Shown in pieces: positions 14,016 through 26,800 of a stretch of 64,000 nt of DNA; positions within the stretch are counted from its first letter, which is position 1, and each line of letters starts with the position of its first letter. The notes below the pieces were generated by a model. The model did not search any database, was not told the DNA's origin, and worked only from the letters and a program-made list of their open reading frames with translations. A program made the position numbers and the translations under genes. The stretch comes from Heterocephalus glaber (taxonomy: Eukaryota; Chordata; Mammalia; Rodentia; Bathyergidae): assembly GCF_000247695.1 (NCBI RefSeq), contig NW_004624801.1:5455933-5519932 (forward strand). Reading direction: 5' to 3'.

Positions 14016-15734
14016 CCCCAAAAGAGAAAGCATATATATTGCTCTGATTGAAACATAGGAACCCTCTTATTCATGTACTATACAGGGCAAATATACGTTT
14101 TTACTTCATCAGAAGCACCTGGTTATCTACAGTTAATTTACAGTAAGATGGCATTTCAATGAACTTTTACATGTAAAATAATTATAGAGTAACTTAAATT
14201 TTGAAGCTTGAACATACCTAAATTAAACACTTGCTTTTTCAGGGAAAAGATTGCTATCTGGTCATTTGGGAGCTCAAGGTCATACCCTCAGCTAACAGGT
14301 GGCAGAGGTGAGATGCAAACCCAGGTCTTGCTAATGTGCAAGCCAGTGCCAGTATTTACTAGCTCTTTCTATCAGATATTCCTGGTTCTGGGTGCTGAGC
14401 AGGTTGCTAGCATGAATGTAGCTCATTCTTTGCCCTCAGATGTTAGTAACATGACTACAGAAACTATCACACACATGGGGATCTAGTGCTACCATCTTCT
14501 GTGCCTCAACTATTTCTTTCTGGGGTTGCCAGCACTAGGCAGTGGGGACAGAGTTCTGAGGGAACCTCCAGGCCAGTTCTAAACCCAGGATTCTCCTGGG
14601 GCTGGCTTTGCAGGAGAATGCCTCACAGAAACCCTGGGACACAGGTTCTGGATGTTGACAGTGATGGGCAGAGGCCAGCATCTGTCACCAATAGCTACTG
14701 TAGACATCTGGTTCCCTGCTGAATGGGGCCAGGCTGTGGGAGGCTGACAGCCATGGACTCTGTCTTTTACTCCAAAGCTGTAGTTCAGCAAGGGCTCTAC
14801 CAACCATGTGTGCATTCCCAGCACTATTACTGGTGACTTTTCTTGCCCCATGCTCTCTTGTCTTAGCCAAGAGCCAGGCCTCTGGGAAGGGATATCCTAT
14901 TCTAGCTGGACCAGAAAGCAAGGAAAGAGAGAGGGAGAGGAAGAGAGAAATGGAGTGGGGAAAGGACAGGAATATGAAGGGAGAGCAGTTAGAAGATGTG
15001 ATGGAGGGAAAGGCTAAGAGAGGAGGAAGAGGATGACATGATGCAAGGCAGAAGACCCAGGAGGAGGCCATGGTATCCCTCCCACCCCAGGGTCTGTAAT
15101 ACATTGCCTCTGAAAACCATATCCATCCCTGTGTCTTGCTTGCCAAGAAAATAGAGATAAAGCAGCAACGCTGAGGTTGGTGATGGTTGGGCTTAGAAGA
15201 AAACCAGGTACCTGCCTTGGAGTGGTCCCTCCTCTTCCTCATGGGGTCTGTGTCCTCTGCCACTCTTCAACTCCCAGGTCTTACTCTAAAGGTAAATTTT
15301 CCTTAAACCCAGGCCCTGGGCCCTGGGCCTCTCTATTTCCTGTAGCTTCACCCTCTGGGGGATCAGAGTTGCACAAGGGGTATGACCTAGGTCATAGAAC
15401 AGAAATGGGCACTCAGCAAATGCAGGAGGTAAGGATGGGGGGTTGGTAGAGGTGTGCACAGCAGCAGGGCTTGGACTGAAAAAAAGAGTTTCAAGACTGG
15501 ATTCAGGATCTTATTCCCACAGTTTCTAGTTGTTAGAGAAATTACTTAACCTCTCAAAACCTTAGTTTCCTCATCTGTAAAGTAGGGTACATTAATTGAC
15601 CTCTGTGGATGATTGGGAAATTTAGAAGAGAAAATATGTGAAAAGCTCTTGTTTGATAATGCAGTGAATTGAGTTAAAAATGCTTTGAAGTGTAAATGCA
15701 TCTCTGCCCAGATACATATGAAGTTTAATGTCAG
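14016..15734. other. no gene seen; MIR-like fragments
   Basis: About 14270-14350 resembles an old MIR (gctaacaggtggcagag ... aacccaggtctt), as does about 15500-15600 (cctcatctgtaaagtaggg). A purine-rich stretch lies at 14915-15030. The open frames here overlap each other on both strands and match nothing I know. Confidence 0.4.
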
Positions 15735-16075
15735 TGTGGCCATTAATCCAGATGTGTCAGTTTCACTGGAGTAAGAAATGCCTAGTAAATTAGTAGAACA
15801 TGCTCTTTGGTGTGTCTAAGTATATCATGGAGACATGGTGTTGGGATGGTTGGGAACTCACCTATTCCTCTCTGGCACTGTTTCCCTGCTCTGCTTCCTG
15901 ACCATCATCAACTAAGCAGCTTTGTCCTACCATATCCTTCCAGCATGAGGTTTCTGGCTTGGAGCCTGCTGACCATATACTGAATTTCCTGAAACTGTGA
16001 CCAATTAAACCTTTAATTTTTTAAGTCATGGCTGTTGAATAATGTGTCTCAACAACAGGAGGGCTGACTAATACA
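15735..16075 (+). mobile_element. MaLR-type 5' LTR
   Basis: It starts TGTGGCCATTAATCC and ends ...GACTAATACA. It is clearly homologous to 17667-18006, with a matching interior (aagaaatgcctagtaaattag, ccctgctctgcttcctg, ggtttctgg, tctcaacaacagg). Confidence 0.75.
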
Positions 16076-17666
16076 GAAAATTAGAACCAGAGAAATGGAG
16101 GCATTTCTGTGACTGTACCTAACCATGTGGTTTATAAGCCTTTGGAACTTGTTTATAGGAGAGGTTTAGAAAGCATTAGAGAAGAAGGCTAGAGAAGCCC
16201 TAGAATGCTATAAACAGAGCTTGATGAGTTATTCTCTAGATTAGAATACCAGGAATCCAAACAGTAAAGGCCAGGCTCAGGACGTTTCTATTGGGAAAAA
16301 GGACTCCACTGGAATTTGTCTACATTTTGCCCACGTCCTGAGACTTTTCAGGAGACTGAAATTAAGGGCAGTGGACTAATTAATCTGGTAGAGGAAATTT
16401 CAAGACAGTCCAAAATTCAGGCTGTGGCATGGGTACAGCTGGCTTCCTTTATCCAGATTTATAGTGAGAATCAGAGCCAAAAAGGAGAGCAGAAATTTCT
16501 GAAAAAGTTAAATTTGAGCCCAAGAAGGAACCACATGTAAAGTTGGGGCCAAATGAGATGTAGCTACTAAGGAGATTAGAACCACTAAAAAGAAACCAAA
16601 TAGTTTATAAGGGACAAAAAGAAAGATGCCTTGAGGGCATCTCAAGAATCAACAGGACCCCACTCATTGCAGGTTTAAGAATACAAAAGTGTCAGCCTTT
16701 CATTTGAGAAAACAGTCCAGGCACCCTACTTGAGAAGGGCTTCCAAGGGAATTAGTTCCCAAGGATTCATTTCACCATGCTTAACCATTCAGGCACTCAG
16801 AAGATACTGCAGCTATGGTCCAAGGTGGACCTGACTACTGCTTCCATTGACAGAAGACCTTCGTGTCATTCACATGATGCTGGTTTTACTGACATGCAGA
16901 ATTCAAGAGTTGTGGGGGCAGGGAGGCTTCCACTCTGATTTCAAAGGAAGGCCTGATAGGTCCGGCAGGGAGTCCCTGAGAGGGAAGTGCATGAAACTGT
17001 GGGAATGAAGCCAAAGGTGAAATGGAGACCACGGAAGTCAGAAGTTCAGGAATGTGAAACCTCAGCGGAGGAAAGCTGCAGGTCATGAGTGGAGCCAGCC
17101 CAGTAGAATGGCTCTGTGTGCTGCAACTAGCAAGACCATAGGTCTGTCCTTTGGAACTCACATTTTACCACCATGTGTTCCAGATTCTGGACATAGAAAT
17201 ACATGTTTGCCCTGCTTGTTTTCATCTTGCTTTGGTCCAGTTCTTTTCTATTCCCCCATACCTCCCTTTTGGATTGGGAGTGTTTACCTTGTGCTATTGT
17301 ACTTTGAGATTATCTATCCAGGATTTTAGTTTGTTTGTTTTTTACGAAGTTCATAGCTAAGAGTTTGCCTTGAGTCTCAGAAGAGACTTGACATGGGTTT
17401 TTGTTGTTTTATTTTTGGTACCAGGGATTGAACTTGGGTCCTTGTGCTTGTGCAGCAGGTGATGAAACCACTGAGCTAAATACCTGGCCCAACATGGACT
17501 TTTGGAAAAATGACAGAGCTGTTGAGACTTTGGTGAAGGGATTATTGCATTTCCAGTTGTACAAGGGATAGTTGTATTATATTAGGCAGAATTATGAACT
17601 TGCTATTGTCTCTACTTGGATATTAATATGATTTAGGATGTGTTTAGATGTGAAGTTGACAAGGGG
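16076..17666 (+). mobile_element. MaLR internal region
   Basis: Non-coding sequence between two related LTRs, starting gaaaattagaaccagagaaatgg, a start familiar from MaLR internal regions. Only short frames occur, as expected for a non-autonomous element. An ID-like SINE interrupts it at about 17402-17490. Confidence 0.6.
17402..17490 (-). mobile_element. ID-like SINE, antisense
   Basis: Reads ggtaccagggattgaac ... ccactgagctaaatacctggcc on the plus strand. The near-duplication acatgg(g/a)(t/c)tttt lies on both sides. Confidence 0.8.
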
Positions 17667-18006
17667 TGTATTGTGACTATTAATCCTGATATGTCAACTT
17701 CATTGGATTAAGAAATGCCTGGCAAATTAGAGCATGTTTTTGGGTTTGTCTGGGTGGGCCTTAGAGGTGTGGCCTTCAATACTGTATATGGTTCCTCATC
17801 TGTTCCTCTCTGGTGCTGTTCCCCTGCTCTGCTTCTTGGCCACTATGAACTTACCAGCTTTGCTCCACCATGTCCTTCTACCAGGAGGTTTCTGCATTGG
17901 AGCCAACTGACCATAGACTAAATCTCCTGAAACCCTGAGCCTTTCCTCCTTTAAATTGTGGGTGTCAGATATTTTGTCTCAACAGCAGGAAAGCTGACTA
18001 ATATTA
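17667..18006 (+). mobile_element. MaLR-type 3' LTR
   Basis: Partner of the LTR at 15735-16075 (tattaatcctgatatgtcaac ... tctcaacagcaggaaagctgac). Confidence 0.75.
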
Positions 18007-18167
18007 AAGCCAGCAAAGATGTAGTTAGGCTAGGTCATCATGAGATGCTGAAATACAGAGTATTTAATCTGGCATTAGGGAGAACCAAGCCATACCAGGT
18101 CCTTGAACTGAAGAAACCACAAGTTTATTCTCAGTGTGTTGTTTCTTCTACAATTATTATGTAAAGC

Positions 18168-18350
18168 CAGGCATGATGGTGCACTGCTGCAATCCCAATG
18201 CTTGGTAGGCTGAGAGAGGAGGACAACTGTGAGTTTGAGGCAATCCTGGGCTACAAAGTGAGTTCAAGGCCAACCTGACCTACATAGTGAGTTCAAGGCC
18301 AGCCTGAGCTACATAGAAAGACCCTGTCTCAAAAACCCAAAGGTTAATTA
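18168..18350 (+). mobile_element. B1-type 7SL SINE
   Basis: gccaggcatgatggtgca start, then ggctgagagaggaggac and gagttcaaggccagcctgagctacatag. It ends accctgtctcaaaaa plus (ttaa)n. Confidence 0.8.
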
Positions 18351-18359
18351 ATTAATTAA

Positions 18360-20330
18360 ACTATTATACAGGTAACTAACACTTAGAGAAACAAAAAAAG
18401 AAAAGGCAAAAAGTAGCTAGTAGGTCTTACAACCTAGGGAGAATTACTGCGAATCTTTTGGCATATATCTTTTCTTTTGTTTAGGGGTGAAGAGAGTTAA
18501 AATGGAGGTTTTTCTCCAAAAGCTATTTTTATAGTGTATGTACTGTTTTGAACCTACACTTAGTGGTACATGGTGATAATGTTTCACAACAGGAGCTAAT
18601 AGCCATGTGCACCATCATTTAAGGATTAAACAGTGTTCTTTTATGCATACACCACATGTTCTCTAATATATTACCTATTATTGAGCATTATGTTGTTTTC
18701 AGGTCTCTAAGGCCCTGTCCAGGTGAGTGGAACAGCTCCAGCACAAGGCTCTGCCTTGCAGATAGACTTTGGTGGAAAAGCATAGCTGCTGATTGATGAT
18801 AGTTGGGTTCCTCACGTCCCAGCTTCTCTCCCACTAGCGTCTTGGGATCACTTTTTCAGGAAGCATCTTCGTGCTTCAGAATAGAATCTGCAACCACTCA
18901 AAAGTGATGGAGGGTGAAAGGGGAAAGGCGGGAAATCGCTATCTATAGAATCCCATCTGTGAGCCATATGTGTTGCAAACACCTCATTATTTAATTCTCA
19001 CAGAAACTCTACATGTTTGGGTTCACAGATGAGACCGTGTCAGAGAGAGAGGTCAGTCACAGCCAGGCAGTGGCAGGCCCCGGATCTGGTCCCCCTGTGT
19101 CTGCCTCTACAGACTGTTTCTCTTGCTCCACCACAATGCTATCACCAGAGGGTCTGGGGCAGGAGTTGGAGTGGAAGGCCGCAGAGTGAGAGAGAGCTGA
19201 TATGAGGGGTAGGCAAGAGGGGCTGGGAAAGGTAAGAGCCACCTCTTCTATAAAAGGAAAGGAGCGGGACCTCACACCATCTTATAAATTCAAATTCTCA
19301 GGCCAGGCCTGGAAATTCCCACAGACTGGAGCCCACCTCTCTCTTTCTCACTTGCTTACCACCAAGCCTCTTTCATTATTTTTTGGCCTATAAACAATTC
19401 CATTTTAAGGCATTATCTACTGAACACCTTCCCCTTATGACAAAATTGAATTTTTCATTCCTACAACTGCTGAACTGAATTTCTGGCCATCAGGACAGAG
19501 CCTGATAACAGCTCAGGGTGGGGAAGGATAATAGTTCTGTGCATGTTCAGGGTCTCTGGGCACAGGAAAAAAGGTTAGAGCCCTCTGTAGGGTGGAGTTG
19601 TAGTTCCCATGTAGCCCTCTCACTGTGAAATGGAAGACACTGAGGCCTGGTGACTAGGGGTGGTGGAAACAACTTGGAAGGGTAGCTGTCCTTTTGGATA
19701 CTTGCCAGCAGCCCCCGGGGAGCCCAAAACTGAGATGCAGTGAACAAAGGAAACACAAGGGCACACCTGGGGTGCTACAGAGGCTACAGTCAGAAGGACC
19801 AGCCTCCTCCCTTCTTGTCCCAGCACTTCTGACCAACATAGGCAACACTAAGCCTTTGCCATAGGCAAGACACTAGGGAAGACACAAAAATGAGAAATTA
19901 TATGTGCCCATGATGGGCTTAACATGCACTGAAGTGTAAAGATTAGGAGAGGTTTGCACTGGCAATGAGAAGTCTCACATGTCCCAAAGACTATCTGGTT
20001 TTTTCTCTGTTTCACTCCAGAATGTGCCTTGTTATGCACCTGGCTGCAGACTTGAATATTGATCTACTTACTCCAAAAATATGAGTTTATTTAACTTTCT
20101 GTGGTGTACATATGGGCAGTCTCATGTGTACACACCAGAGGGTGAAAAACTAATGAATTTCCATAGGGATGAACACTGGAATTAGGTTTCCATGGTAACT
20201 AAATCGTTTCTGAAAGACCACATCACCATGGAGAAGTGGGATCCTGTCAAGAATTTGCAGTTAGAAGCCAAATCACACAAAAAGGAGAAATTATTTGTGC
20301 CCAGGGTGAGCTTAACATTGGAGCCGGGCG
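18360..20330. other. no gene seen
   Basis: Mostly unique-looking or very old repeat DNA. A MIR-like piece lies near 18960-19130 (cacagatgagac ... ggtcagtcacagccaggcagtggcaggcc). Confidence 0.4.
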
Positions 20331-20331
20331 C

Positions 20332-20408
20332 TCTTTCATTTTTGGGATTGAACTCAGGATCTTGCACTTGCAAGGCAGGCACAGCACCACTGAGCTAAAG
20401 CCCGGACC
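20332..20408 (-). mobile_element. ID-like SINE, antisense, degenerate
   Basis: tgggattgaactcagg ... ggcaggcacagcaccactgagctaaagcccgg. Confidence 0.75.
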
Positions 20409-20446
20409 TTCCTTCTTTTTCTTTACCTCCTCCTCCTTTTTCATAT

Positions 20447-20451
<5 letters not shown>

Positions 20452-20500
<49 letters not shown>
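20452..20500. repeat. (CT)n microsatellite
   Basis: About 24 uninterrupted CT units directly after the antisense SINE. Confidence 0.95.
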
Positions 20501-20501
<1 letters not shown>

Positions 20502-21530
20502 TCCTACTTATATGTATCAAGAGATTTTTATTTTGGAAATCTTAATTCGAGTTTTCACTGTGCCACTGAGCCATGAGGACCAGGTGTCTGAGTTGTGAGG
20601 AAGTAGACTCCCGACCTGCCTCCCTAGCTCTCTATTGACTGGGTGATCTTGTCACCTCTGTTTTCTCAGCTGGACTAGATGGTCTCTAAGGTTATCCCAA
20701 TACTTTTTGCCTGGCCCAGCAACCAATCTCCCACCTCCCACTCCTCAGTAGTAGAAGAACCTCAGAGCTGTCCGTGGTGCTGAACATCTAGACGCAAAGC
20801 TCCTAGTCCATGTACTGTTCTCAGCAGATCCTGACTGTTTTCCACACTTTTAAAGCTTGCTGCACTCAGAACACTTAGAGGCCCAGGAACCTATCTGAAG
20901 CCATAGAGGGAATTCTTCATGGCCTTGGAGTTCATAAAGCACTAGAGGAAGGATCTGGAGATGTGTCTTAGCCTGGCTGATAATTGCTACCAGTTTTTGA
21001 TGAAGCCGCACCGCTCGTGGGCCTCTGTTTCCTCATCTGGAAAAGTGGGAAAGTGATTCTGTGGGTCTAGTGATTCCTCACATCTGACAGGCTCAGAAGA
21101 GTCCTGGAAACTTTCCTGGAAGAGAAAGGAGAACTCAAAAGACACATCCCTTCCCCAGATGTCCCAAAACTTGGGCTTCTCCAAGTGGGGAACAAGGCAC
21201 ACTCCTTTGTCAGGAATATGCGTTCCTTTTTCAGAAGAGAGACATTGGACAGATATAGCATTTTCTAGTTCTCAAAGGACAAGTAAACAGAGAATTAGTG
21301 CTTGCTATGAAAAGTGTCAAAACTAAAATCCCCAACTATGTCACCCACCTACTTATCTGATCATCTTTCCAGAATCCACTTCTCTCCTCAGAATCACAGA
21401 ATGAACAAAGAAAGAGGGGAAATTGTGAAGGGAGCTCATACTAAGAGGGATGCAGATATCCTACTTTGCTCTGAAATGTGTTTTTCATACCTCCGTGTGC
21501 CCTCTTGGCCACATGATGCAATGGTTTGGA
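20501..21530. other. no gene seen
   Basis: A MIR-like piece lies at about 20615-20710 (gactgggtgatcttgtcacctctg). No coding signal. Confidence 0.4.
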
Positions 21531-21680
21531 GCGTGGAGTCCACAGCCAAGAGGCCCTTGACTCAAGCCCTGCTTCTGTTCTTTAGTAGCTGTGTGACATT
21601 TTCTCCAAGCTTCAGTTTCTCCATTTGTAAAATGGGAGTTAAGCATATATCTAAGTATTGTTGAAAGGGTTAAATAACAT
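21531..21680 (+). mobile_element. MIR
   Basis: Pattern of an old MIR: tagctgtgtgacattttctccaagc, then cagtttctccatttgtaaaatggga. Confidence 0.65.
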
Positions 21681-21729
21681 CATTTATGGAAATGATTAAT
21701 AACCACAGTATCCAACACCCATTGAAAGT

Positions 21730-22140
21730 ACTTGCTTTGGTTACCTATAGCTGAATAACAAACTGTCCCCAAAACTTTCTGGTTTAAAATTATAATTACT
21801 TTATTATCCCTCATGATTCTGTGGGTTGACTAAACTCAGGTGGGCAGTTCTGCTGCATGTGATATCAGCTGGAACTGCAGCCATCTAGGGCTCAACTGGC
21901 TGCAGTCCAACTCTGTCACCTGATAGGGACAGCTGGAAGGCTGAGCTCAGCTAGGATAGCTGAACCTCTTTCCTCTCTTTGGAGTATCATAGCATCACCT
22001 TCTCCACACAATCTGGATCTAGACAGTAATACAGTTGTTCTTACTACATGGCAGATTTCTTCACTACAGTGCAGAAGTAGAAGATCCCATCCCTTCACAC
22101 TTGGCCCAGAATTGGCATGTTTTATCTTCTGGGATATCCT
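21730..22140. repeat. ancient interspersed repeat
   Basis: The stretch ttacctatagctgaataacaaactgtccccaaaac ... gattctgtgggttgacta looks like a widespread old mammalian repeat. I cannot name the family. Confidence 0.4.
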
Positions 22141-22264
22141 ATTAATTAAAATGACTCATCAGTTTAGTCCAGATCCAAAGTGGGAGGAGAGTTTAAGGGT
22201 ATGAATACTGTGAGGCATGGCCCATTGTGGAGTATCTTTGGAAAGCAACTACATCAGTTAATAA

Positions 22265-22349
22265 TTTTTTTTTTTGGTACCGGGGATCGAACTCGAGTCC
22301 TTGCACTTGGGAGGCAGGCACCAGAACCACTGAGTTAAATCCCCGGCCC
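22265..22349 (-). mobile_element. ID-like SINE, antisense
   Basis: T run, then ggtaccggggatcgaac ... ccactgagttaaatccccggccc. Flanked by aataatttttt / aataatattttt. Confidence 0.85.
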
Positions 22350-22370
22350 AATAATATTTTTAGTATTGGT

Positions 22371-22754
22371 GTTATGGCTGTGTCTTGATGTCCCCCCAAA
22401 GCCTCATGCAGTCATGAGTGGGGCTTTTCCTGGAATTGATTCATGGTGCAATGCTAGGCTCAAGGGCACTAGAACTGAGGGTGTGAGTGCTACCTGCCCT
22501 AAGTAATCTGCATAAGATAAAAAGGGCAGAAAGATGCTACTGAGGGTCCCTCTTCCTTCCCTTGTTGCTTTTGTTACCTTATGGCCACCATGAACTCTTT
22601 CTCCTCTGCAAGTCCTGTCTGCCACACCACCCTGCCTTGGAGCCAGATGATTATGAACTGAAACCTCTACAAACTGAGTTAAATAAACCTTCCCTCCTTT
22701 AACTTTGAGTGTGGGGTATTTTGTCTCAGCAACGAGAAAAAAATAACTAAGACA
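22371..22754 (+). mobile_element. solo MaLR-like LTR
   Basis: It starts tgttatggctgtgtcttgatg, contains ccttatggccaccatgaac and cttggagccagatgattatgaactgaaac, then aaataaacct, and ends with the tttgtctcagcaacgag pattern. Confidence 0.65.
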
Positions 22755-22840
22755 TGGCTGGGGATTTATCTCAGTGTTTTTGCCACCTGCTGCACAACTG
22801 CAAGAACCCAAGTTCGATCCCTGGTACCAAAAACAAAAAG
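22755..22840 (+). mobile_element. ID-like SINE
   Basis: ggctggggatttatctcagtg ... agttcgatccctggtacc. The duplication a(a/g)taactaaga(c/t)at lies on both sides. Confidence 0.8.
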
Positions 22841-23220
22841 TAACTAAGATATTTGGAATTCCAAGTAGGTCCAAGTACTTTACCCTCTTTTTAGAAATAT
22901 CAACTTGTATTGGATTTGCACAGTTAATGAATAAATGTTTTGGACTAAAGTAATTCAGAATCATGTGGTCACTACTCTATAGTCATCTAGGATAGGAGTC
23001 ATGTTTCTGTTTCTCCCATATCATTCCCTACAGGCCTAGTAAAGGACTCTGTATGTAGTATTATTAAATAAAGGCTGCACATTTTTGTTGGATATTAATA
23101 TTTCCATACGAGCTTTACTTTTGTTAATGTTTTATTTGCATATATTTTCTTCAACCCATTCTCCTTGCATGTTTCCATATCATTTTGTTTTATATATAAC
23201 TGAAATTTTTTTAAAACAGG
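22841..23220. other. AT-rich DNA, no gene seen
   Basis: No recognised feature. Confidence 0.4.
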
Positions 23221-23462
23221 ATCTTTTTTATGCTACAGAGATTGAACTCAGGGGAGTATACAGTTAAGTATGTCCTTACCTGTTTAAGAAACTACCCTCC
23301 ACACTGAGCTACATCCCAACTCCTTTATTTGTCTGTCTATTTATTTACTGAGACAGGGTCTCAGTAAGTCACTAAGTTGCCCAGGCTGGGCTCAAACTTG
23401 AGATTCTCTGGTCTCAGGCTCCCAGAGTCTGGGATTACAGATGTACAGCACCATGCCCAGCA
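23221..23462 (-). mobile_element. B1-dID dimer, antisense, degenerate
   Basis: An antisense ID-like part (gagattgaactcaggg ... cacactgagctacatccc) is followed by an antisense B1 (gagacagggtctcagtaagtc ... gggattacagatgtacagcacc). Confidence 0.65.
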
Positions 23463-23734
23463 AAAGCATAATCTTTTTACTGGTGTTTTCATCTCTTTTC
23501 ATTTATTGTATCACAAATATATTTGGATTTATTTCCACCATCTTATTTAGTGGGTTTAGTTTTTAACCATTCTTTTTATTTGCTTCTTTTCTTCCTCCTC
23601 TCATTCCTGCTGCTAATTTGAAAGGTAAGGCATTTTGTCTTTTCTTAGCAGTTACCCTTCAACTTTGAACAACATTCTTGTTGAAAAGTCTGAAATTAAC
23701 CAATATTTCTACCCTCACCCTGGACAAAATCAAG

Positions 23735-23848
23735 ACTTCGGTTGGTCTCACTATGTAGCCCAGGCTGGCCTCAAACTCGTGACGATCCTCTTGCCTCAGC
23801 CTCCTAAGTGCTGGGATTATAGGCGTGCACCACCACATTCAGCCTTTT
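23735..23848 (-). mobile_element. B1-type SINE, antisense
   Basis: ctatgtagcccaggctggcc ... gcctcagcctcctaagtgct ... cgtgcaccaccacattc. Confidence 0.8.
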
Positions 23849-23859
23849 TAGTTCCTTTT

Positions 23860-26800
23860 TATTACTGAGTAGTAATTTTTCATCAGAGGCAGGCAATGTG
23901 GAGGTTTTCATTCAAAGCTCACTCACTGAATAAAACAGAACCCCGATGGAAACTTGTTTAGGTAAGAAAGGGATTTAGTAGCTCCCCAAATTGGGACATG
24001 CCAAAGCTCCAGATGTGGTTCAGTGTAGGGGCTTACTACATACTGCCATCTTTCTCTCAAACTCTCCCCATCCCACCAGTCTCTCCAGATCTATCTAGCT
24101 CTACCTCTTGTGGCCTTCATTCTCAGGCAGCTTGTCCATATAGCTGAAATAAAAGCCTCTAGATTACAGAGTCTTGATCTCAGAGGCAGTGATCAGTTAC
24201 GATTTGGGTGAAAGTGGCCCTGCCATCTCAGTGTCTAAACCCTTTTCCAAATGTCTCTCCCAGCAATTCTGCCCACATCTTATTGATCAGAACTCAGTGA
24301 CATGACAACCCCTAGCTACAAGACAATCTGGAAAGACAAGTATCTCAAACTAGTTTTGTTTGTGAGAACTAGGAGGAGAATGAAACCAGCAGTGTCTACA
24401 GAAATATCAGGGAAGGTTCTAATTGGTTCTGCATGGTCATATGATCATCCTTGAAGCAATCACTATAGCCTTTGGCCGATCCTCTGATTGGTCTGGCCTG
24501 CTCCAGATGCTTACCCCTGTTGGAGAAGGCAGACCTGGTTGAATCCCATGGCATGGCTTTTCCACAGAAAGGAGACAAGGACTCGTAGTCCAAAGAGGAT
24601 GCTGGGCAGATAGATAAAAGACATATGTGCACTACAAGAATTTTCCAGCATGGAAAGAAGACATACCAAAAATTAGCTTCAGGAATCTTCCCTCTCCCTG
24701 AGGAAACATATACCAAGTTGTGTTACAGAAACCGAAATAACCACTCTGACATGAAGCAAAGAAAAATGGTTTGGAAAGACTTCATGGTGGGAGTGAATTT
24801 GGAGCCAGGCTGTGAAAGAGGTGGTGCCAAGAGAGGAACAGGGAGGCAAAAACCCAGAGGAAAAGCAGCAGGCAGAAGTGGGAACAGGGCTGGCTGGGAG
24901 AGAGGGAAAGTAAGCCCTGACTGTCCCCATTCTAGAGCTGGTTTTCCTCTCTGAGGGTGTTTGGGGCCCCCAAAATTGGAGGCTTCCTTTTCTTCTTGAG
25001 TCAGTAACTGGCTTTGGAGTATCCCTTCTTGCATTTTCTTGGGCTGGGCATTTGGGCAAGGGGAATAGGGAAGATCTCCAATGCTGAGCTCCAGAGGACA
25101 GGAGGGCAGGGACTCCAACAGAGGAGCAAAAGAGATCCTAGTCCAATTAAGAAGCAATTGTGTGCTGGTTTTCAAGGCCAGCCAGTCACCACCCAGTCAC
25201 CACCCAGGTACTCCATTTGGCAACTCTGGGACCTGAATCGGTGGCCTAGAGAGGTAGACCCTTGGCAGCTGGATGAGGACCGGGGGACCAGATGAGGGCT
25301 AGGATATGGTAGCATGTCCCAGGTTAAGGATGTCCCTGGAAGCAGGGTAAAGCGGCAGGAGCTCTGGATTGGAAGTAGGCAGCACCCACTGTGATTCTAG
25401 ATCTGTCATCACCAACTCACTGGGTGGCCCTTGGCAAGTCACTGTCCCCCAGGAGGTCCTGAGACTCCTTCCAGGCAGCTTTTCCTCTCTTCTGGGATTT
25501 GGAATTGGACAGTTTGATCTCACCAGCTCTCTAGTTCAGCCCACTGCTGCACTACCACAGCACAGAGCACCCTGCATAGGCCAATCAAGGCCTTTCTCAG
25601 GTCACTGTGCAGGGTCCATAGCAGGCAAGGTGTTGGGCCAGCCCCTCTGCTGCACTCGGGTGTCTGCAGCTCACAGATTCCCCCTCCCACACACACCCCA
25701 GATGCTCCCAGAGATGAGTCTAAAAAGCATGTTTCAATTACTTTTCTATTTCCAATAGACGTTGTTTTAATTGGGTCTTTCCCAGGGATGAGCATGAAGG
25801 TAAAAGCAATTTACAGCATGGGATTCTAGCTCTGGCACTGAGGATGCACTTAACTATTGCATTTCCCCTGCCCTCTCTCTCCCTTTCCTTTTCTTCCTAT
25901 TATTCCCTTCCTCTGGCCCTGTCATCACCCCCTCTGGTTGACTCCTCCGCCAGCTGCCTCCTCCCCACTTCATAAAGCATAGCAGAGAGCATGGGCTGCG
26001 GTCTGAGAGCAAGCCAAGAGGACCCAAGAAGCTGGCTGGGGGTCAGGGACAGGAAAGAGAAGTGATTCCAGGGTGCCACTAGCTCTTGTGGAGTCTCAGA
26101 GACATTGGCACATATTGGAAAGGCAACAACCAAGGGACAGGACCTCAAGTTCCAACAATACGAAACTGCCTTCTGGTCTGTCTTCATCCATGCTGTCTCC
26201 AGGGGGCCCCACTGTACTCCCTGGGATACAGTTTCCTCTCTTCATCCCTGGCTGTTCACTCCAGTCTCCGTCAATGCTTATTAAGTGCTTGCTGTATGCA
26301 GAGGGACAGGGAATTGAGCGGGGCAGAGAGTAATGACTCCACTCTCTGGCACCCCATCTGGCCACCTCAGCCCCAAGTCTGAGCTCCCACCACAGCACCC
26401 TGAGCTTCCCAGAGCACACCCCTCCACTCAGACACTCCTTCTGCCTTCTGAGACCCTTTTTCTCAGGCTCCCCTGGCTCAGAGATTCAGCCTCCCCAGTG
26501 ACCAGGGTAAGGGAAGGATACTACTCCTGTCACATCCCTAAGCTCTTTGTACTTAGGGTGATGGCATTTGTGCATTTTATTGTTGTCTTCCAGGCTAGAC
26601 ACATGCATTGCTCAGGGGAGCATGGCAGGCTATGGAGCCTGCACCCATGTGTTCATTCCACCCCAGCTGCTCTTCTGTTCCCTAGCCAGAAAGAGGTGGC
26701 AGGGTCTTGTAACCCAGCCCAAGGGATATGGCAGGATGATGCCTCATAACATCCGAAGCTCGGTCATAAAAAGGATACAGATCACACATGCCTCTCTCCC

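Noticed and set aside
14685..15263. 192-codon minus-strand frame
   Set aside because: The core (SLFLSLSLSLLS) is the reverse of a purine-rich low-complexity tract.
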